In this document: positions 32,019 through 39,282 of the stretch, one piece after another
Layout: each line of letters starts with the position of its first letter
Position numbering within the stretch: the first letter of the stretch is position 1
Virus record (IMG/VR): IMGVR_UViG_3300048589_000350
Span: 1 to 42,143 of that record
DNA: 42,143 nucleotides
From: a virus
Direction: 5' to 3' (one strand)
Notes under the pieces: model-generated
What the model saw: the letters and a program-made list of their open reading frames with translations, nothing else
Databases searched by the model: none
Told to the model about the DNA's origin: nothing
Position numbers and translations under genes: made by a program

Positions 32019-33223
32019 TGAAACTATCTGGACGCATCGAGCGGGGAGGCGGGTCCACGGCCTCCCTGCCCATCTTAGGCAAGATCAAGACGGGCGAGAA
32101 AAGACTCTCGCAGAGCGGCAAGGAGTACCCGGCATCGCTCGACTACTTCAAGTGCACGGGCGACTACGCCGCCCTGTTCCACAAGGTGTACGGCGACAAG
32201 CCCTCCCGCATCACCGTCGTCTTCCACGACGACGACTTCTCGCAGGTCGCCAACGAGCGGCTCGAGCTTCGGGACAAAGCGGGCCGTCTGGTAGGCTCGA
32301 GCGACGGCAACGCCGTCAGGTATTACGACCCAAATGCCGACGCTTACGTGTGGGCTTCCAGGATCAACGACCCCGACATCCACGAGCGCTTGGAGCGGGG
32401 CAACAACGGGCCGAAAGGCTGGGAGGCTGTGCTGACGCTTCGAGTCATGCTACCCAAGATACCGTCGGTGTTCGGGGTGTGGGAGATATCGACCAAGGGG
32501 GAGGCATCATCCATCCCCGCCATCGTCGGAACGCTCAACACGGTCAGGGACATAGGCGGAACCATCCGTGGCGTGCCCATGGACCTGATCGTCGAGAAGG
32601 TGTCGAGCCAGAAGCCCGGCAGCAAGAGTAACTACCCGGTGCTTCGGCTCATCCCGAACCTCTCGCAGGAGAATCTTGAAGACTTGCGTGGGCTGCTTGA
32701 GAGCGGCCTTGCGGCAGCTCGCAGGCTCTCGGTCATCACACCCGAGAAGCTCGAGCAGATAGCGTCGGGGGCGGCTACATCTGGGACGGGCACATCCACC
32801 AAGCAGATCGCCGCTCCGTCTGCGCCCGAGGCCGACGTACCCGAGGCCGAAGTGGTCGTTGAAGCACCCGAGGACACACCCGAAACCGAACCAGCCGTGA
32901 AGATGAACATCAAGCAATATGACCGACTGGTGGAGCTGCTGCCAAACGTGCCCAAGGACTGGGCGAAGGCTGCCGAAGACGCGGCCAAAGACGGCAGGCT
33001 TGCCGACGACAGGGCTGCGGCTGCGCTGCTCACCAAATTCGAGCTGTGCATACAGGCATGCACCATGCTCGTCAACGCCAACGAGGCGGGGCTGATAACC
33101 AACGACGAGGCCGACGACCTGCACCGGCAGATCATCGACATAAACGTCAAGCCCTCCGAGCTCAAGAAACACATCGAAAACATCAAATCCATCCAACAAA
33201 CACCCGAGGAGGTGCAGGCATGA
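32018..33223 (+). CDS. Gp3-like protein (recombination directionality factor-like family)
   Basis: This 401-residue protein begins KLSGRIERGGG, then PILGKIKTGEK and YPASLDYFKCTGDYA, the pattern of the Gp3-like family that includes the recombination directionality factor of phiC31/phiBT1-type phages. Residues about 235-265 contain a linker, and residues 265-300 are rich in Pro, Glu and Ala. C-terminal residues 300-401 are helical. Since the integrase here is a tyrosine enzyme, a true RDF function is doubtful; many family members sit in recombination operons and are called metal-binding proteins. It overlaps both neighbours. Confidence 0.6.
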   Translation: MKLSGRIERGGGSTASLPILGKIKTGEKRLSQSGKEYPASLDYFKCTGDYAALFHKVYGDKPSRITVVFHDDDFSQVANERLELRDKAGRLVGSSDGNAVRYYDPNADAYVWASRINDPDIHERLERGNNGPKGWEAVLTLRVMLPKIPSVFGVWEISTKGEASSIPAIVGTLNTVRDIGGTIRGVPMDLIVEKVSSQKPGSKSNYPVLRLIPNLSQENLEDLRGLLESGLAAARRLSVITPEKLEQIASGAATSGTGTSTKQIAAPSAPEADVPEAEVVVEAPEDTPETEPAVKMNIKQYDRLVELLPNVPKDWAKAAEDAAKDGRLADDRAAAALLTKFELCIQACTMLVNANEAGLITNDEADDLHRQIIDINVKPSELKKHIENIKSIQQTPEEVQA

Positions 33224-33675
33224 ATGCCAACGCAACACTAACCAAACCATCACACGACGAGCTGGCTATGGCCGCTCGCTTCAAGGGGGCATCCACACCC
33301 GAGTACACGGGAGCAGAGGGCTTGCAGCGCATCTTTGAAACGGTCATGGAGTCGTTCAACCTAAGCGGCAACTACAGCCAAAGGCTTCGCTCTGTTGTCC
33401 ATAAGCGGGATGAGGAGCTTATCCATGCCCAGAACCTGATTGCCGAATGGGCTGCCGAACGCAGAGCGTCGGAGGGTGACGTGGGTATCGCCATTGAGGC
33501 CATGCACGATGTCGGCATCGCCCGACACTTCATGCTCGTGGCTCTCGACAGGCTGCCGTCGCAGGCCTTCCACGAGCTGTACAAGCTCGCAGTTGACCAT
33601 CAGGAGATATACGGTCCGTCCGTGGCCGGCATGGTCAACGACGCTGCCGAAAGACTTGAAACGGAGGCCGTCTAA
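33220..33675 (+). CDS. Early protein of unknown function
   Basis: 151 residues starting at the ATG that overlaps the previous TGA (ATGA); the frame stays open upstream but that part lies inside the previous gene. The sequence is helical throughout (EGLQRIFETVMESFNLSGNY; ELIHAQNLIAEWAAERRASE; QAFHELYKLAVDHQEIYGPS). It lies between the Gp3-like gene and ssb, so it may assist recombination or single-strand DNA handling. No family recognised. Confidence 0.6.
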   Translation: MNANATLTKPSHDELAMAARFKGASTPEYTGAEGLQRIFETVMESFNLSGNYSQRLRSVVHKRDEELIHAQNLIAEWAAERRASEGDVGIAIEAMHDVGIARHFMLVALDRLPSQAFHELYKLAVDHQEIYGPSVAGMVNDAAERLETEAV

Positions 33676-34127
33676 TGCCATCCATCAACAAAGCGATCAT
33701 CGTCGGCCACCTTGGGGCTGACCCAGACATCAAGCAGACAAAGGAGGGCAAGTCATTCGGAACGCTGTCCGTGGCAACGTCCGACACGTGGACATCGAGG
33801 GACGGGGAGAAGGTCGAGAACACCGAGTGGCACCGTGTGAAGGTCTGGGACAAGCAGGCCGAGTTTGCAGGCAAGTACCTGCGCAAGGGCTCTCTGGTCT
33901 ACGTCGAGGGCAAGATCGAGACCCGCAAGTACGACGACAAGGAGGGTGTGACCCGCTACACCACCGAGATCAAGGCTCACAGCTTGCAGGGGCTGGATAG
34001 GAGGGAGAAGGGTTCGACTGATGGGGGCGAGTCCACCGCTCCATCGGATGGCGCATCCTACCAACGCCCTGCTGGGCTGCCCTCCAAGGAGGAGCTGGAG
34101 AACATGGACGACGACCTGCCTTTCTAA
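33675..34127 (+). CDS. ssb: Single-stranded DNA-binding protein
   Basis: This 150-residue protein protects single-stranded DNA during replication. The first 110 residues are a bacterial SSB-type OB fold: INKAIIVGHLGADPDIKQT, NTEWHRVKVWDKQAEFAG, LRKGSLVYVEGKIETRKY and YTTEIKAHSLQGL. A flexible linker follows, then the acidic tip MDDDLPF, the standard docking peptide for replication and repair partners (compare DDDIPF). The ATG overlaps the preceding stop (TAATG). Confidence 0.95.
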   Translation: MPSINKAIIVGHLGADPDIKQTKEGKSFGTLSVATSDTWTSRDGEKVENTEWHRVKVWDKQAEFAGKYLRKGSLVYVEGKIETRKYDDKEGVTRYTTEIKAHSLQGLDRREKGSTDGGESTAPSDGASYQRPAGLPSKEELENMDDDLPF

Positions 34128-34145
34128 CACTAACCACCCCACACC

Positions 34146-34448
34146 ATGAATAAACTGGGAATTATTCTCTTAGTACTTGCCGTCCAAGCTACAAACATAG
34201 TGTTTGGAGGCTATGTAATGTCCATGCTCTGGTCGTGGTTTGTCAGCCCCGCCTTCGGTATTGCGGAACTGACAACGACTCAGGGCGCAGGGATTTTGGT
34301 CATGTCTTCGCTTGTGACCATCAAAATGAGGGACATTCACGAAGCGAAGCCCATAGACGACACCCAAAAAGCAATAAGCGGATTACAGCGATTGGTCATA
34401 ATTGCCTACATCCTTTTTTTGGGCTGGGTCATAAGCCTTTTAGTCTGA
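34146..34448 (+). CDS. Small multi-pass membrane protein
   Basis: A 100-residue protein with probable membrane helices at residues about 4-30 (LGIILLVLAVQATNIVFGGY), 45-60 and 80-100 (LVIIAYILFLGWVISLLV). No family is recognised. It lies after ssb and just before a structured region and terminator, so it ends the first part of the early operon. Such proteins may affect the host membrane or exclude other phages; no direct evidence here. Confidence 0.6.
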   Translation: MNKLGIILLVLAVQATNIVFGGYVMSMLWSWFVSPAFGIAELTTTQGAGILVMSSLVTIKMRDIHEAKPIDDTQKAISGLQRLVIIAYILFLGWVISLLV

Positions 34449-34641
34449 CACAAGGACACACATGGCACCCTCAGAAAGTCGCCATGGTTTACGCTCCGCC
34501 CATGCCTGACCGCTTGGGCGGTCTTCCCCGAAAGGGGTCGCAAGGTATACGAGACAACGACACAACCGACGTGTTCCGTGGGGGTCTGACAGCCCCGACG
34601 GTCTTCCCCGAAAGTCGGGGGTAAATAGCCGGTTACGACAG
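34449..34641 (+). ncRNA. Structured region, candidate small RNA or mini-ORF ending in a terminator
   Basis: The gap contains two related hairpin units sharing CGGTCTTCCCCGAAAG. The first has GACCGC/GCGGTC and CCCC-GAAA-GGGG pairings (about 34508-34540); the second has CCCCGAC/GTCGGGG pairing (about 34593-34620). A strong terminator follows at 34642, as expected for a small RNA. A 46-codon frame from ATG 34484 to TAA 34624 also spans it, so it may instead be a small gene with repeats. No promoter was found immediately upstream. Confidence 0.35.
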
Positions 34642-34668
34642 CCACCGCCACGGGGCGGTGGTGTTTTT
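34642..34668 (+). terminator. Intrinsic terminator in the early operon
   Basis: A perfect 8-bp stem, CCACCGCC (34642-34649) with GGCGGTGG (34654-34661) and an ACGG loop, is followed by TG and five T (34664-34668). This is a good intrinsic terminator. Genes continue rightward after it, so antitermination, readthrough or a further promoter must feed the downstream genes. Confidence 0.85.
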
Positions 34669-34689
34669 CCAACCTAACACCAAACGCCA

Positions 34690-35250
34690 ATGAGTTTTGT
34701 ATCAAAAATTGCATTCCCTGACGTGTCGCTTTGTGCAAGCACAGACGAATTGCGGCCAAGAATGAACTACATCCTCTATGATAAGGGGTGTTTTGTGGCA
34801 ACCGATGGCCACATACTGGTTAGGATTCCGTTTGAAATCGAACCTGATTCGGGGCTTCCAGAGGTATTCGCAATCCACAGAAAACACTTTAAGCCCCTTA
34901 CTAAGAGTGGCACGGCTCAAAACCCCGTCGAAATTTATTTTGATGACAAGTACCTGATCCGCTTCCACAAGGATGAAATAACCCACATTGTACCGGTCAA
35001 GATCGATTGCGAATATCCGAACTATGAAAAGATTTTAGAAGAATCAAAAAAAGAAGCCGAAACGCCTATCTCGGAGATCGGATTCTTCCCGTCAACCCTG
35101 AGCAGGGCGATGAAGATCGCAGAGGCTATTCTTGGTAGAAATTACGCTATTCGCATGAAGTTGTACGCACAAAACAGAGCAGTACGCATTACATGTGATT
35201 ACACAAAGGGCTTCGAGATGATCGTAATGCCCGCAACACTTAACTCCTAA
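34690..35250 (+). CDS. Short sliding-clamp-like protein (DnaN-like)
   Basis: This 186-residue protein resembles parts of the DNA polymerase III beta clamp. Near the start ELRPRMNYILYDKGCFVATDGHILVRIPFE follows the beta-clamp pattern in which a helix leads to VATDGHRL; written in pieces, ELRPRMNYILYDKG then CFVATDGHILVRIP. The C-terminus IVMPATL echoes the YVVMPMRL end of bacterial clamps. It is only half the usual clamp length of about 370 residues. It could be a reduced clamp that forms larger rings, or a decoy that competes for clamp-binding partners. The leader motif CCAAACGCCAA runs directly into the ATG. Confidence 0.55.
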   Translation: MSFVSKIAFPDVSLCASTDELRPRMNYILYDKGCFVATDGHILVRIPFEIEPDSGLPEVFAIHRKHFKPLTKSGTAQNPVEIYFDDKYLIRFHKDEITHIVPVKIDCEYPNYEKILEESKKEAETPISEIGFFPSTLSRAMKIAEAILGRNYAIRMKLYAQNRAVRITCDYTKGFEMIVMPATLNS

Positions 35251-35262
35251 CGCTAAACGCCA

Positions 35263-35442
35263 ATGTCCGAAACGCCTAAACCCTACAAAGTAGACTGCCC
35301 ACACTGCGACTACCACATGGAGTTCTCGCAAGACCAAATAGACGACTACGGAGAAGTCGGATGCGAGTACTGCCATGCCGAGCTGTATGTGGGCAATCTG
35401 TACCCGAATGTGAACACCAACGAAAGTGAGAGCCAACCATGA
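35263..35442 (+). CDS. 59-residue zinc-ribbon protein
   Basis: A small gene with ATG at 35263, joined to the leader motif variant CTAAACGCCAA (35253-35263), and TGA at 35440-35442 overlapping the next ATG. The product carries two Cys pairs, CPHC and CEYC, 17 residues apart, as in a zinc ribbon. The C-terminus is Asn/Glu-rich. Zinc-ribbon mini-proteins in phages may bind DNA, RNA polymerase or proteins; the target is unknown. Confidence 0.7.
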   Translation: MSETPKPYKVDCPHCDYHMEFSQDQIDDYGEVGCEYCHAELYVGNLYPNVNTNESESQP

Positions 35443-35672
35443 AACCCCTCAACCTCGACCCACAACCCGCTTGGGTAGGATGGGCGCTCATGCCCGCCCG
35501 CTTGCTTGTAGCCTCATTCCTGCATCTTGAGCAATCCCTCAAGCCTGACGTGCCCGATGACTTCGGCAAGGTGTTCCGCTCCAGACGACAGGCCGCCAAC
35601 CTCCAAGACGAACGAGCCATACAGCAAGCCGTTGCGAGCTTCGACGCTAAGCACATCCGGAGGCAATCATGA
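35439..35672 (+). CDS. Small early protein of unknown function
   Basis: A 77-residue protein starting at an ATG that overlaps the previous stop (ATGA). Sequence: PAWVGWALMPARLLVASFLH suggests a hydrophobic helix, followed by a charged helical part (FRSRRQAANLQDERAIQQAV). No family recognised. It is one of a run of small coupled genes. Confidence 0.5.
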   Translation: MKPLNLDPQPAWVGWALMPARLLVASFLHLEQSLKPDVPDDFGKVFRSRRQAANLQDERAIQQAVASFDAKHIRRQS

Positions 35673-35905
35673 CCATGAGCACCATCGAATTTGAGTACAG
35701 CCCAGAGCTGGATGTGGTGGATGTGGTAGCGAGCTACGTGTTCCCCAATTTCGACCTGCTGCTGTCTAACGCAACCTCCAAGGACGTGTACGCCATACAG
35801 GCCAAGCTCAAGGAGCTGTCCAAGCGCACGGGCTACATCTACGGCGTTTCGGTGAAGCCAGAGGGTGTACTGGTCGTGGTGGAAGATTTCGGAGAGGGTG
35901 TATGA
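35669..35905 (+). CDS. Small early protein of unknown function
   Basis: A 78-residue protein with an acidic N-terminal half (IEFEYSPELDVVDVVASYVF) and strands near the end (IYGVSVKPEGVLVVVEDFGE). ATG overlaps the previous stop. No family recognised; possibly a nuclease partner because the VRR-NUC gene follows with a 4-base overlap. Confidence 0.5.
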   Translation: MTMSTIEFEYSPELDVVDVVASYVFPNFDLLLSNATSKDVYAIQAKLKELSKRTGYIYGVSVKPEGVLVVVEDFGEGV

Positions 35906-36315
35906 AATACCCCACCGAGCACATGACCATTTCGGGCAAGGAGTACCCGATACGCTGTGAGGATGACCTGCAAATACACTTCGTCAGCCAGTTCAAGAAG
36001 ACGTGGCCGATGTATCGCAGGCTCATCCACCACAGCCCCAACGAGAAGGGATCGGGCACACCCACGGGCAAGAAGGACGGGGCAAAAGCTCGCAACATGG
36101 GCACGCAGAAGGGATGGCCTGACATTGAGATCATGGTTGACCCGCCTTTGTTCATCGAGCTCAAGTTCGGTGACGAGCCCGTATCCCAAGACCAGCTCGA
36201 AGTGATCGAAGCCCTGCGTATGGCAGGACACAGAGCCGTCGTATGCCGATCCTACGCCCAAGCGTGGGACGTGACCACCGAGCACATGCAGCAGGCATTG
36301 GGGCGGGATGTATGA
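35902..36315 (+). CDS. VRR-NUC domain nuclease
   Basis: This 137-residue protein is a stand-alone VRR-NUC enzyme of the PD-(D/E)XK superfamily, probably cutting branched DNA such as Holliday junctions. The catalytic residues are D74 in GWPDIEI and E86-x-K88 in FIELKFGD, followed by the Gln/helix QLEVIEALRMAGHRAVVCRS. The N-terminus (IRCEDDLQIHFVSQFKKTWP) also fits the fold. Viral VRR-NUC proteins form dimers that resolve junctions before packaging. ATGA overlap with the preceding gene. Confidence 0.88.
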   Translation: MKYPTEHMTISGKEYPIRCEDDLQIHFVSQFKKTWPMYRRLIHHSPNEKGSGTPTGKKDGAKARNMGTQKGWPDIEIMVDPPLFIELKFGDEPVSQDQLEVIEALRMAGHRAVVCRSYAQAWDVTTEHMQQALGRDV

Positions 36316-36333
36316 AAACCAACCCAACGTAGC

Positions 36334-36588
36334 ATGTCCTTCGAGCGCAAGTTCTACGCCTTCATCAGAGCCTACCACCGAACCAGGGGGATCAGCATCC
36401 CCGCCTTCGGCAGGCTCATCGGCAAGAGCGAGCGACAGACCTACCGAATCATCAACATGGAAACCAAAATCAGCATCAAAGACATGGAACAGATAATGGC
36501 GAAGCTGGGGTATGGGCTCGACTTTAGCCCGATAGCGAAGGACGGGCGGGATGGGCTGGACGGGCGGGATGTGGGGGAGCGCACATGA
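36334..36588 (+). CDS. Small HTH-containing protein
   Basis: An 84-residue protein with a helix-turn-helix-like arrangement (FIRAYHRTRGISIPAFGRLI, then GKSERQTYRIINMETKISIK) typical of XRE-like regulators, and a Gly/Asp-rich C-terminus (KDGRDGLDGRDVGERT). It could regulate the second half of the early operon. The start follows the VRR-NUC gene by 18 bases and has no Shine-Dalgarno. Confidence 0.55.
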   Translation: MSFERKFYAFIRAYHRTRGISIPAFGRLIGKSERQTYRIINMETKISIKDMEQIMAKLGYGLDFSPIAKDGRDGLDGRDVGERT

Positions 36589-36974
36589 AATCCGCACGCA
36601 CGCACCGCTCCCGGCAGCTCCGCTCGCAGCTTGCGAAGGCGAAGGCGGACGTGACCACGCTTGAGAGCAGGATGACGGCTCTGGGGGCAGATTTGAAGGC
36701 CAAACGCATAACCGTGGCAAAGCTGGAGGCGGAGCTTTCCAAGCTCGACCACAGCGCAGCGCCACGGGTCAGCGACCACGCCGTAGTCCGGTACATCGAA
36801 CGGGTCGAGGGTGTGGACATCGTGGCCATACGAAAGGCCATCCTCCACCCCAAGATCATGGAGATGGTGGCCACGCTGGGAGGCTCTGGCTCGTTCCCGC
36901 ATCCAGACGGCTACGTCATCAAGATGGCCGACGGGGTGGTGGTGACGGTGACGGTGAGCGGGGAGGAACCATGA
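36585..36974 (+). CDS. Coiled-coil protein with conserved C-terminal domain
   Basis: A 129-residue protein. Residues 8-55 form a coiled coil (QLRSQLAKAKADVTTLESRM). Residues 60-129 (VSDHAVVRYIERVEGVDIVA; GGSGSFPHPDGYVIKMADGV) look like a small beta-alpha domain seen in phage accessory proteins, with SDHAVVRYIERV as the most characteristic part. Function unknown. Both ends overlap neighbouring genes, so it is part of the coupled block. Confidence 0.55.
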   Translation: MKSARTHRSRQLRSQLAKAKADVTTLESRMTALGADLKAKRITVAKLEAELSKLDHSAAPRVSDHAVVRYIERVEGVDIVAIRKAILHPKIMEMVATLGGSGSFPHPDGYVIKMADGVVVTVTVSGEEP

Positions 36975-37174
36975 TCGGCCGTCGGTTCCGATACCCATCG
37001 GATGAGCGGGTGTTCACCGTCTGCGAGGTTCGAACCCACAGCATCCGATTCGATTGTGGGCACTGGTGCACCGACAACGTATTTCGGGATTTGATTCCCG
37101 TGGCAGAGGATGGACAGATGGATTTATTTGGAAACAATTACCTAACCAAAAATAAGCAGGGAGATAAGAGATGA
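36971..37174 (+). CDS. Small protein of unknown function
   Basis: A 67-residue protein with an ATG overlapping the previous stop (ATGA). It has beta-like segments (GRRFRYPSDERVFTVCEVRT), several Cys and His residues (CGHWC), and an AT-rich lysine-containing tail. Metal binding is possible but unproven. No family recognised. Confidence 0.5.
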   Translation: MIGRRFRYPSDERVFTVCEVRTHSIRFDCGHWCTDNVFRDLIPVAEDGQMDLFGNNYLTKNKQGDKR

Positions 37175-37446
37175 CACCACAACCAATCACGCCCGAAGTG
37201 GGCAAGCGCTACGTGACCAAAGATGGGTGGACAACACCACCTTGGAGTGATAACATGGACTATCCTTTGCACTTACTCATGGCCGAGTACGTCGAGCCTG
37301 TCGGGAATACCGACACGTTCCGACGTGACTTGATCGCGCGGATTTATTGCGAGATGCTCGACAAGCCGTTCGGATACGTCGAATTGGCACGAATGGCAGC
37401 CGAGCGTGCCGACACCCTCATCAAAGCGATGGAGGGGGAGCGATGA
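37171..37446 (+). CDS. Small protein of unknown function
   Basis: A 91-residue protein beginning TPQPITPEVGKRYVTKDGWT, with a small beta-rich first half and a helical second half (YVELARMAAERADTLIKAME). Starts and ends overlap neighbours (ATGA). The first half resembles short domains that occur in many phage early proteins, but I cannot name the family. Confidence 0.5.
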   Translation: MTPQPITPEVGKRYVTKDGWTTPPWSDNMDYPLHLLMAEYVEPVGNTDTFRRDLIARIYCEMLDKPFGYVELARMAAERADTLIKAMEGER

Positions 37447-37658
37447 TACAAGACACAATGGCGGAGGGTCTAAAATTCTTCATGTACGGCTTTGCTGTAT
37501 TGTTTGTAGTAGTAATTGTTATGACAGCCTACACCATAAATACGTTCTTTACCGAACCCGTGATTCGATCTGAAACACGTATTGAGCCACAAATTGAACT
37601 CATAATCAAAGACAACCAAGTTGATACAATTTATGTGTATCGAAAGGAGCAACCATGA
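37443..37658 (+). CDS. 71-residue single-pass membrane protein
   Basis: Starts at the ATG overlapping the previous stop at 37446. One transmembrane helix lies at residues about 11-32 (FFMYGFAVLFVVVIVMTAYT), followed by an acidic/polar tail of 38 residues. The gene is AT-richer than the flanking genes, suggesting recent acquisition. No family is recognised; a membrane-acting accessory function is possible. Confidence 0.55.
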   Translation: MIQDTMAEGLKFFMYGFAVLFVVVIVMTAYTINTFFTEPVIRSETRIEPQIELIIKDNQVDTIYVYRKEQP

Positions 37659-37891
37659 CAGCCGAATTCTTAGAATATAAATGTCAGGAAAACGACACCG
37701 TGATTCGTATATATCCAAATAAAGACGAGATTTGGGTGGGTATAGATGACGGAGAATGGACAATAATCGGTTTTTATGACATTATTGCTGTGGTAGATGT
37801 GATTGCTGATAATATGTCAACAAGTGATTGGTCTAAACTACTTGTTTCGACATTTCATCTTGGTTTCAAACTTAACAAGGAGCAACCATGA
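37655..37891 (+). CDS. AT-rich accessory protein of unknown function
   Basis: A 78-residue protein with strands in the first half (LEYKCQENDTVIRIYPNKDE; IWVGIDDGEWTIIGFYDIIA) and a helical end. Base composition is clearly AT-richer than most of the window. ATGA overlaps with both neighbours. No family recognised. Confidence 0.5.
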   Translation: MTAEFLEYKCQENDTVIRIYPNKDEIWVGIDDGEWTIIGFYDIIAVVDVIADNMSTSDWSKLLVSTFHLGFKLNKEQP

Positions 37892-38202
37892 ACATCGACC
37901 AACTATTCTGCACACCCGAACAGGGGCAACGCTTGAAGGAGCTTGGGATCGGTTATGAAGCTAAATTTATATGGCAACGTTGGCCCTACTCTACTGAATG
38001 GGTATTTCGTAATGCTATTGCTCAATCCGAACTAATGGAAGTGGTACCAGCCCTCACATTGCAGGAGTTGAGGGATGTAGCACGAACGAATGGCCTTATG
38101 CGCAGACCACACGAATTGGGTGATTGGCACTGTACTATTCTTGAAAAATACACCGCCCCCGAGCTTGCCGCTTGGGTCATCGAAAGATTGGAGGAGGAAT
38201 GA
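37888..38202 (+). CDS. Accessory protein of unknown function
   Basis: A 104-residue protein that begins NIDQLFCTPEQGQRLKELGI. It is mixed alpha/beta with an aromatic middle (KFIWQRWPYSTEWVFRNAIA) and a helical C-terminus (ELAAWVIERLEEE). ATG overlaps the previous stop. No family recognised. Confidence 0.5.
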   Translation: MNIDQLFCTPEQGQRLKELGIGYEAKFIWQRWPYSTEWVFRNAIAQSELMEVVPALTLQELRDVARTNGLMRRPHELGDWHCTILEKYTAPELAAWVIERLEEE

Positions 38203-38648
38203 TGACTGACTTGCCCAACAACCTCAAATGCCGCACATGTAGGTACATGCTCATTCTTTCCAAAAAGAGCGAGCATTACGACAATGCCATACACTACCCG
38301 TTCGGCTACGTCTGCACCCTGCCATACGCTTTGGACAACTCCGTGCCGTGCAACTTCATGGAAACCGATCAGGGTACGTGCGACATGCACACCGACGCTT
38401 GGAAGCTGTCAATGACACCCGAACGCTACAAGGAGCTTACCGAGCCGATCCTGAATAACACCGTATTCCATGAGCTTTCTGTTAGCCACGAGCGCATGGA
38501 AGAGCCTAAACTCACCGAAGAAGAGGCGAGGCAATGGTGTTTCTGTTCGGAGTTTGACGGGATGCTGATACACGTATCCGAGATTCAGTCACGTGTGTGC
38601 AACAACAACTGCAACATGCACAGAATTCAGAAGGAGCAACAATCATGA
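38199..38648 (+). CDS. Cysteine-rich protein of unknown function
   Basis: 149 residues from the ATG at 38199, overlapping the previous TGA; a second ATG follows directly at 38202. About eleven cysteines occur in groups: CRTC, later C-x6-10-C spacings, CFC, and CNNNCNMH near the end, so metal binding is likely. The frame extends upstream but that part overlaps the previous gene. GGAGG precedes the start. No family recognised. Confidence 0.55.
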   Translation: MMTDLPNNLKCRTCRYMLILSKKSEHYDNAIHYPFGYVCTLPYALDNSVPCNFMETDQGTCDMHTDAWKLSMTPERYKELTEPILNNTVFHELSVSHERMEEPKLTEEEARQWCFCSEFDGMLIHVSEIQSRVCNNNCNMHRIQKEQQS

Positions 38649-39094
38649 CCCTCTACATCGACACACGACCACAGTTGGATTGGGTGAAAACCGACAAAGA
38701 TCACATGTATGCAGTGTCAATGTTTGGCAGATACAGTATTTATTCTGAAGAAAATAATGACTGGAAGATGGTTTATTGGGTCAGGCTATATGATGAAAAA
38801 TGTGAGTATGGGGATGATCTGATGGAAGATGGAACTCCAGATTATTATACTCTTGAAGCCACCAAAGCCGCCGCCCAAGCCGACTACGAGCGGCGAACGG
38901 CGGAGAGGTTTGTTAAGGTGGATATAGAGCTTCCCGACACGTTCGATGCCGATGAGTATTTGAACACGTTGGACATCTTTCATCATCCCTACATAACCGA
39001 CAGAACCAACACCGAAGCCTATGAAGTTGCTGGACTAATGGCTCGCTTTGTTGCGCATTGGGCACAATCCGCAATCAAGGAGGTCGAGCCATGA
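38645..39094 (+). CDS. Acidic protein of unknown function
   Basis: 149 residues from the ATG overlapping the previous stop (ATGA). The N-terminal half is beta-rich and very acidic (DDLMEDGTPDYYTLEATKAA), and the C-terminus is helical (AYEVAGLMARFVAHWAQSAI). The first 60 codons lie in an AT-richer stretch (38690-38850). No family recognised. Confidence 0.5.
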   Translation: MTLYIDTRPQLDWVKTDKDHMYAVSMFGRYSIYSEENNDWKMVYWVRLYDEKCEYGDDLMEDGTPDYYTLEATKAAAQADYERRTAERFVKVDIELPDTFDADEYLNTLDIFHHPYITDRTNTEAYEVAGLMARFVAHWAQSAIKEVEP

Positions 39095-39282
39095 CCAACC
39101 ACGACAAATACGAATGCGCCCGTAGGGAATTGGCCATGCGTCAAAGGGTCTATCCCAAGTGGGTGGAGAGTGGACGCATGAGTCAAGCCACAGCAGACCA
39201 TGAAATCGCCTGCATGAAGGCCATCGTGGAGGACTACAAGGAAAAGGCCGAACCGAGTTTGTTTGGGGAGGGGCGTGTATGA
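39091..39282 (+). CDS. Small helical protein of unknown function
   Basis: 63 residues from the ATG overlapping the previous stop. Almost entirely helical and charged (YECARRELAMRQRVYPKWVE; SQATADHEIACMKAIVEDYK). AGGTCGAG lies before the start. It ends 1 base into the next ATG. No family recognised, although the pattern of MRQRVYPKWVESGRMSQATA occurs in small phage proteins of unknown function. Confidence 0.55.
   Translation: MTNHDKYECARRELAMRQRVYPKWVESGRMSQATADHEIACMKAIVEDYKEKAEPSLFGEGRV

Noticed and set aside
32507-33253. Minus-strand frame of about 250 codons opposite the Gp3-like gene
   Set aside because: Composition is Gly/Leu/Val/Asp-rich without domain pattern, and it lies fully opposite a recognised coding gene in a coupled operon.
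36308-36496. 62-codon frame from the end of the VRR-NUC gene
   Set aside because: Overlaps the HTH-protein gene in another frame and has Ser/Pro/Thr-rich shadow composition.
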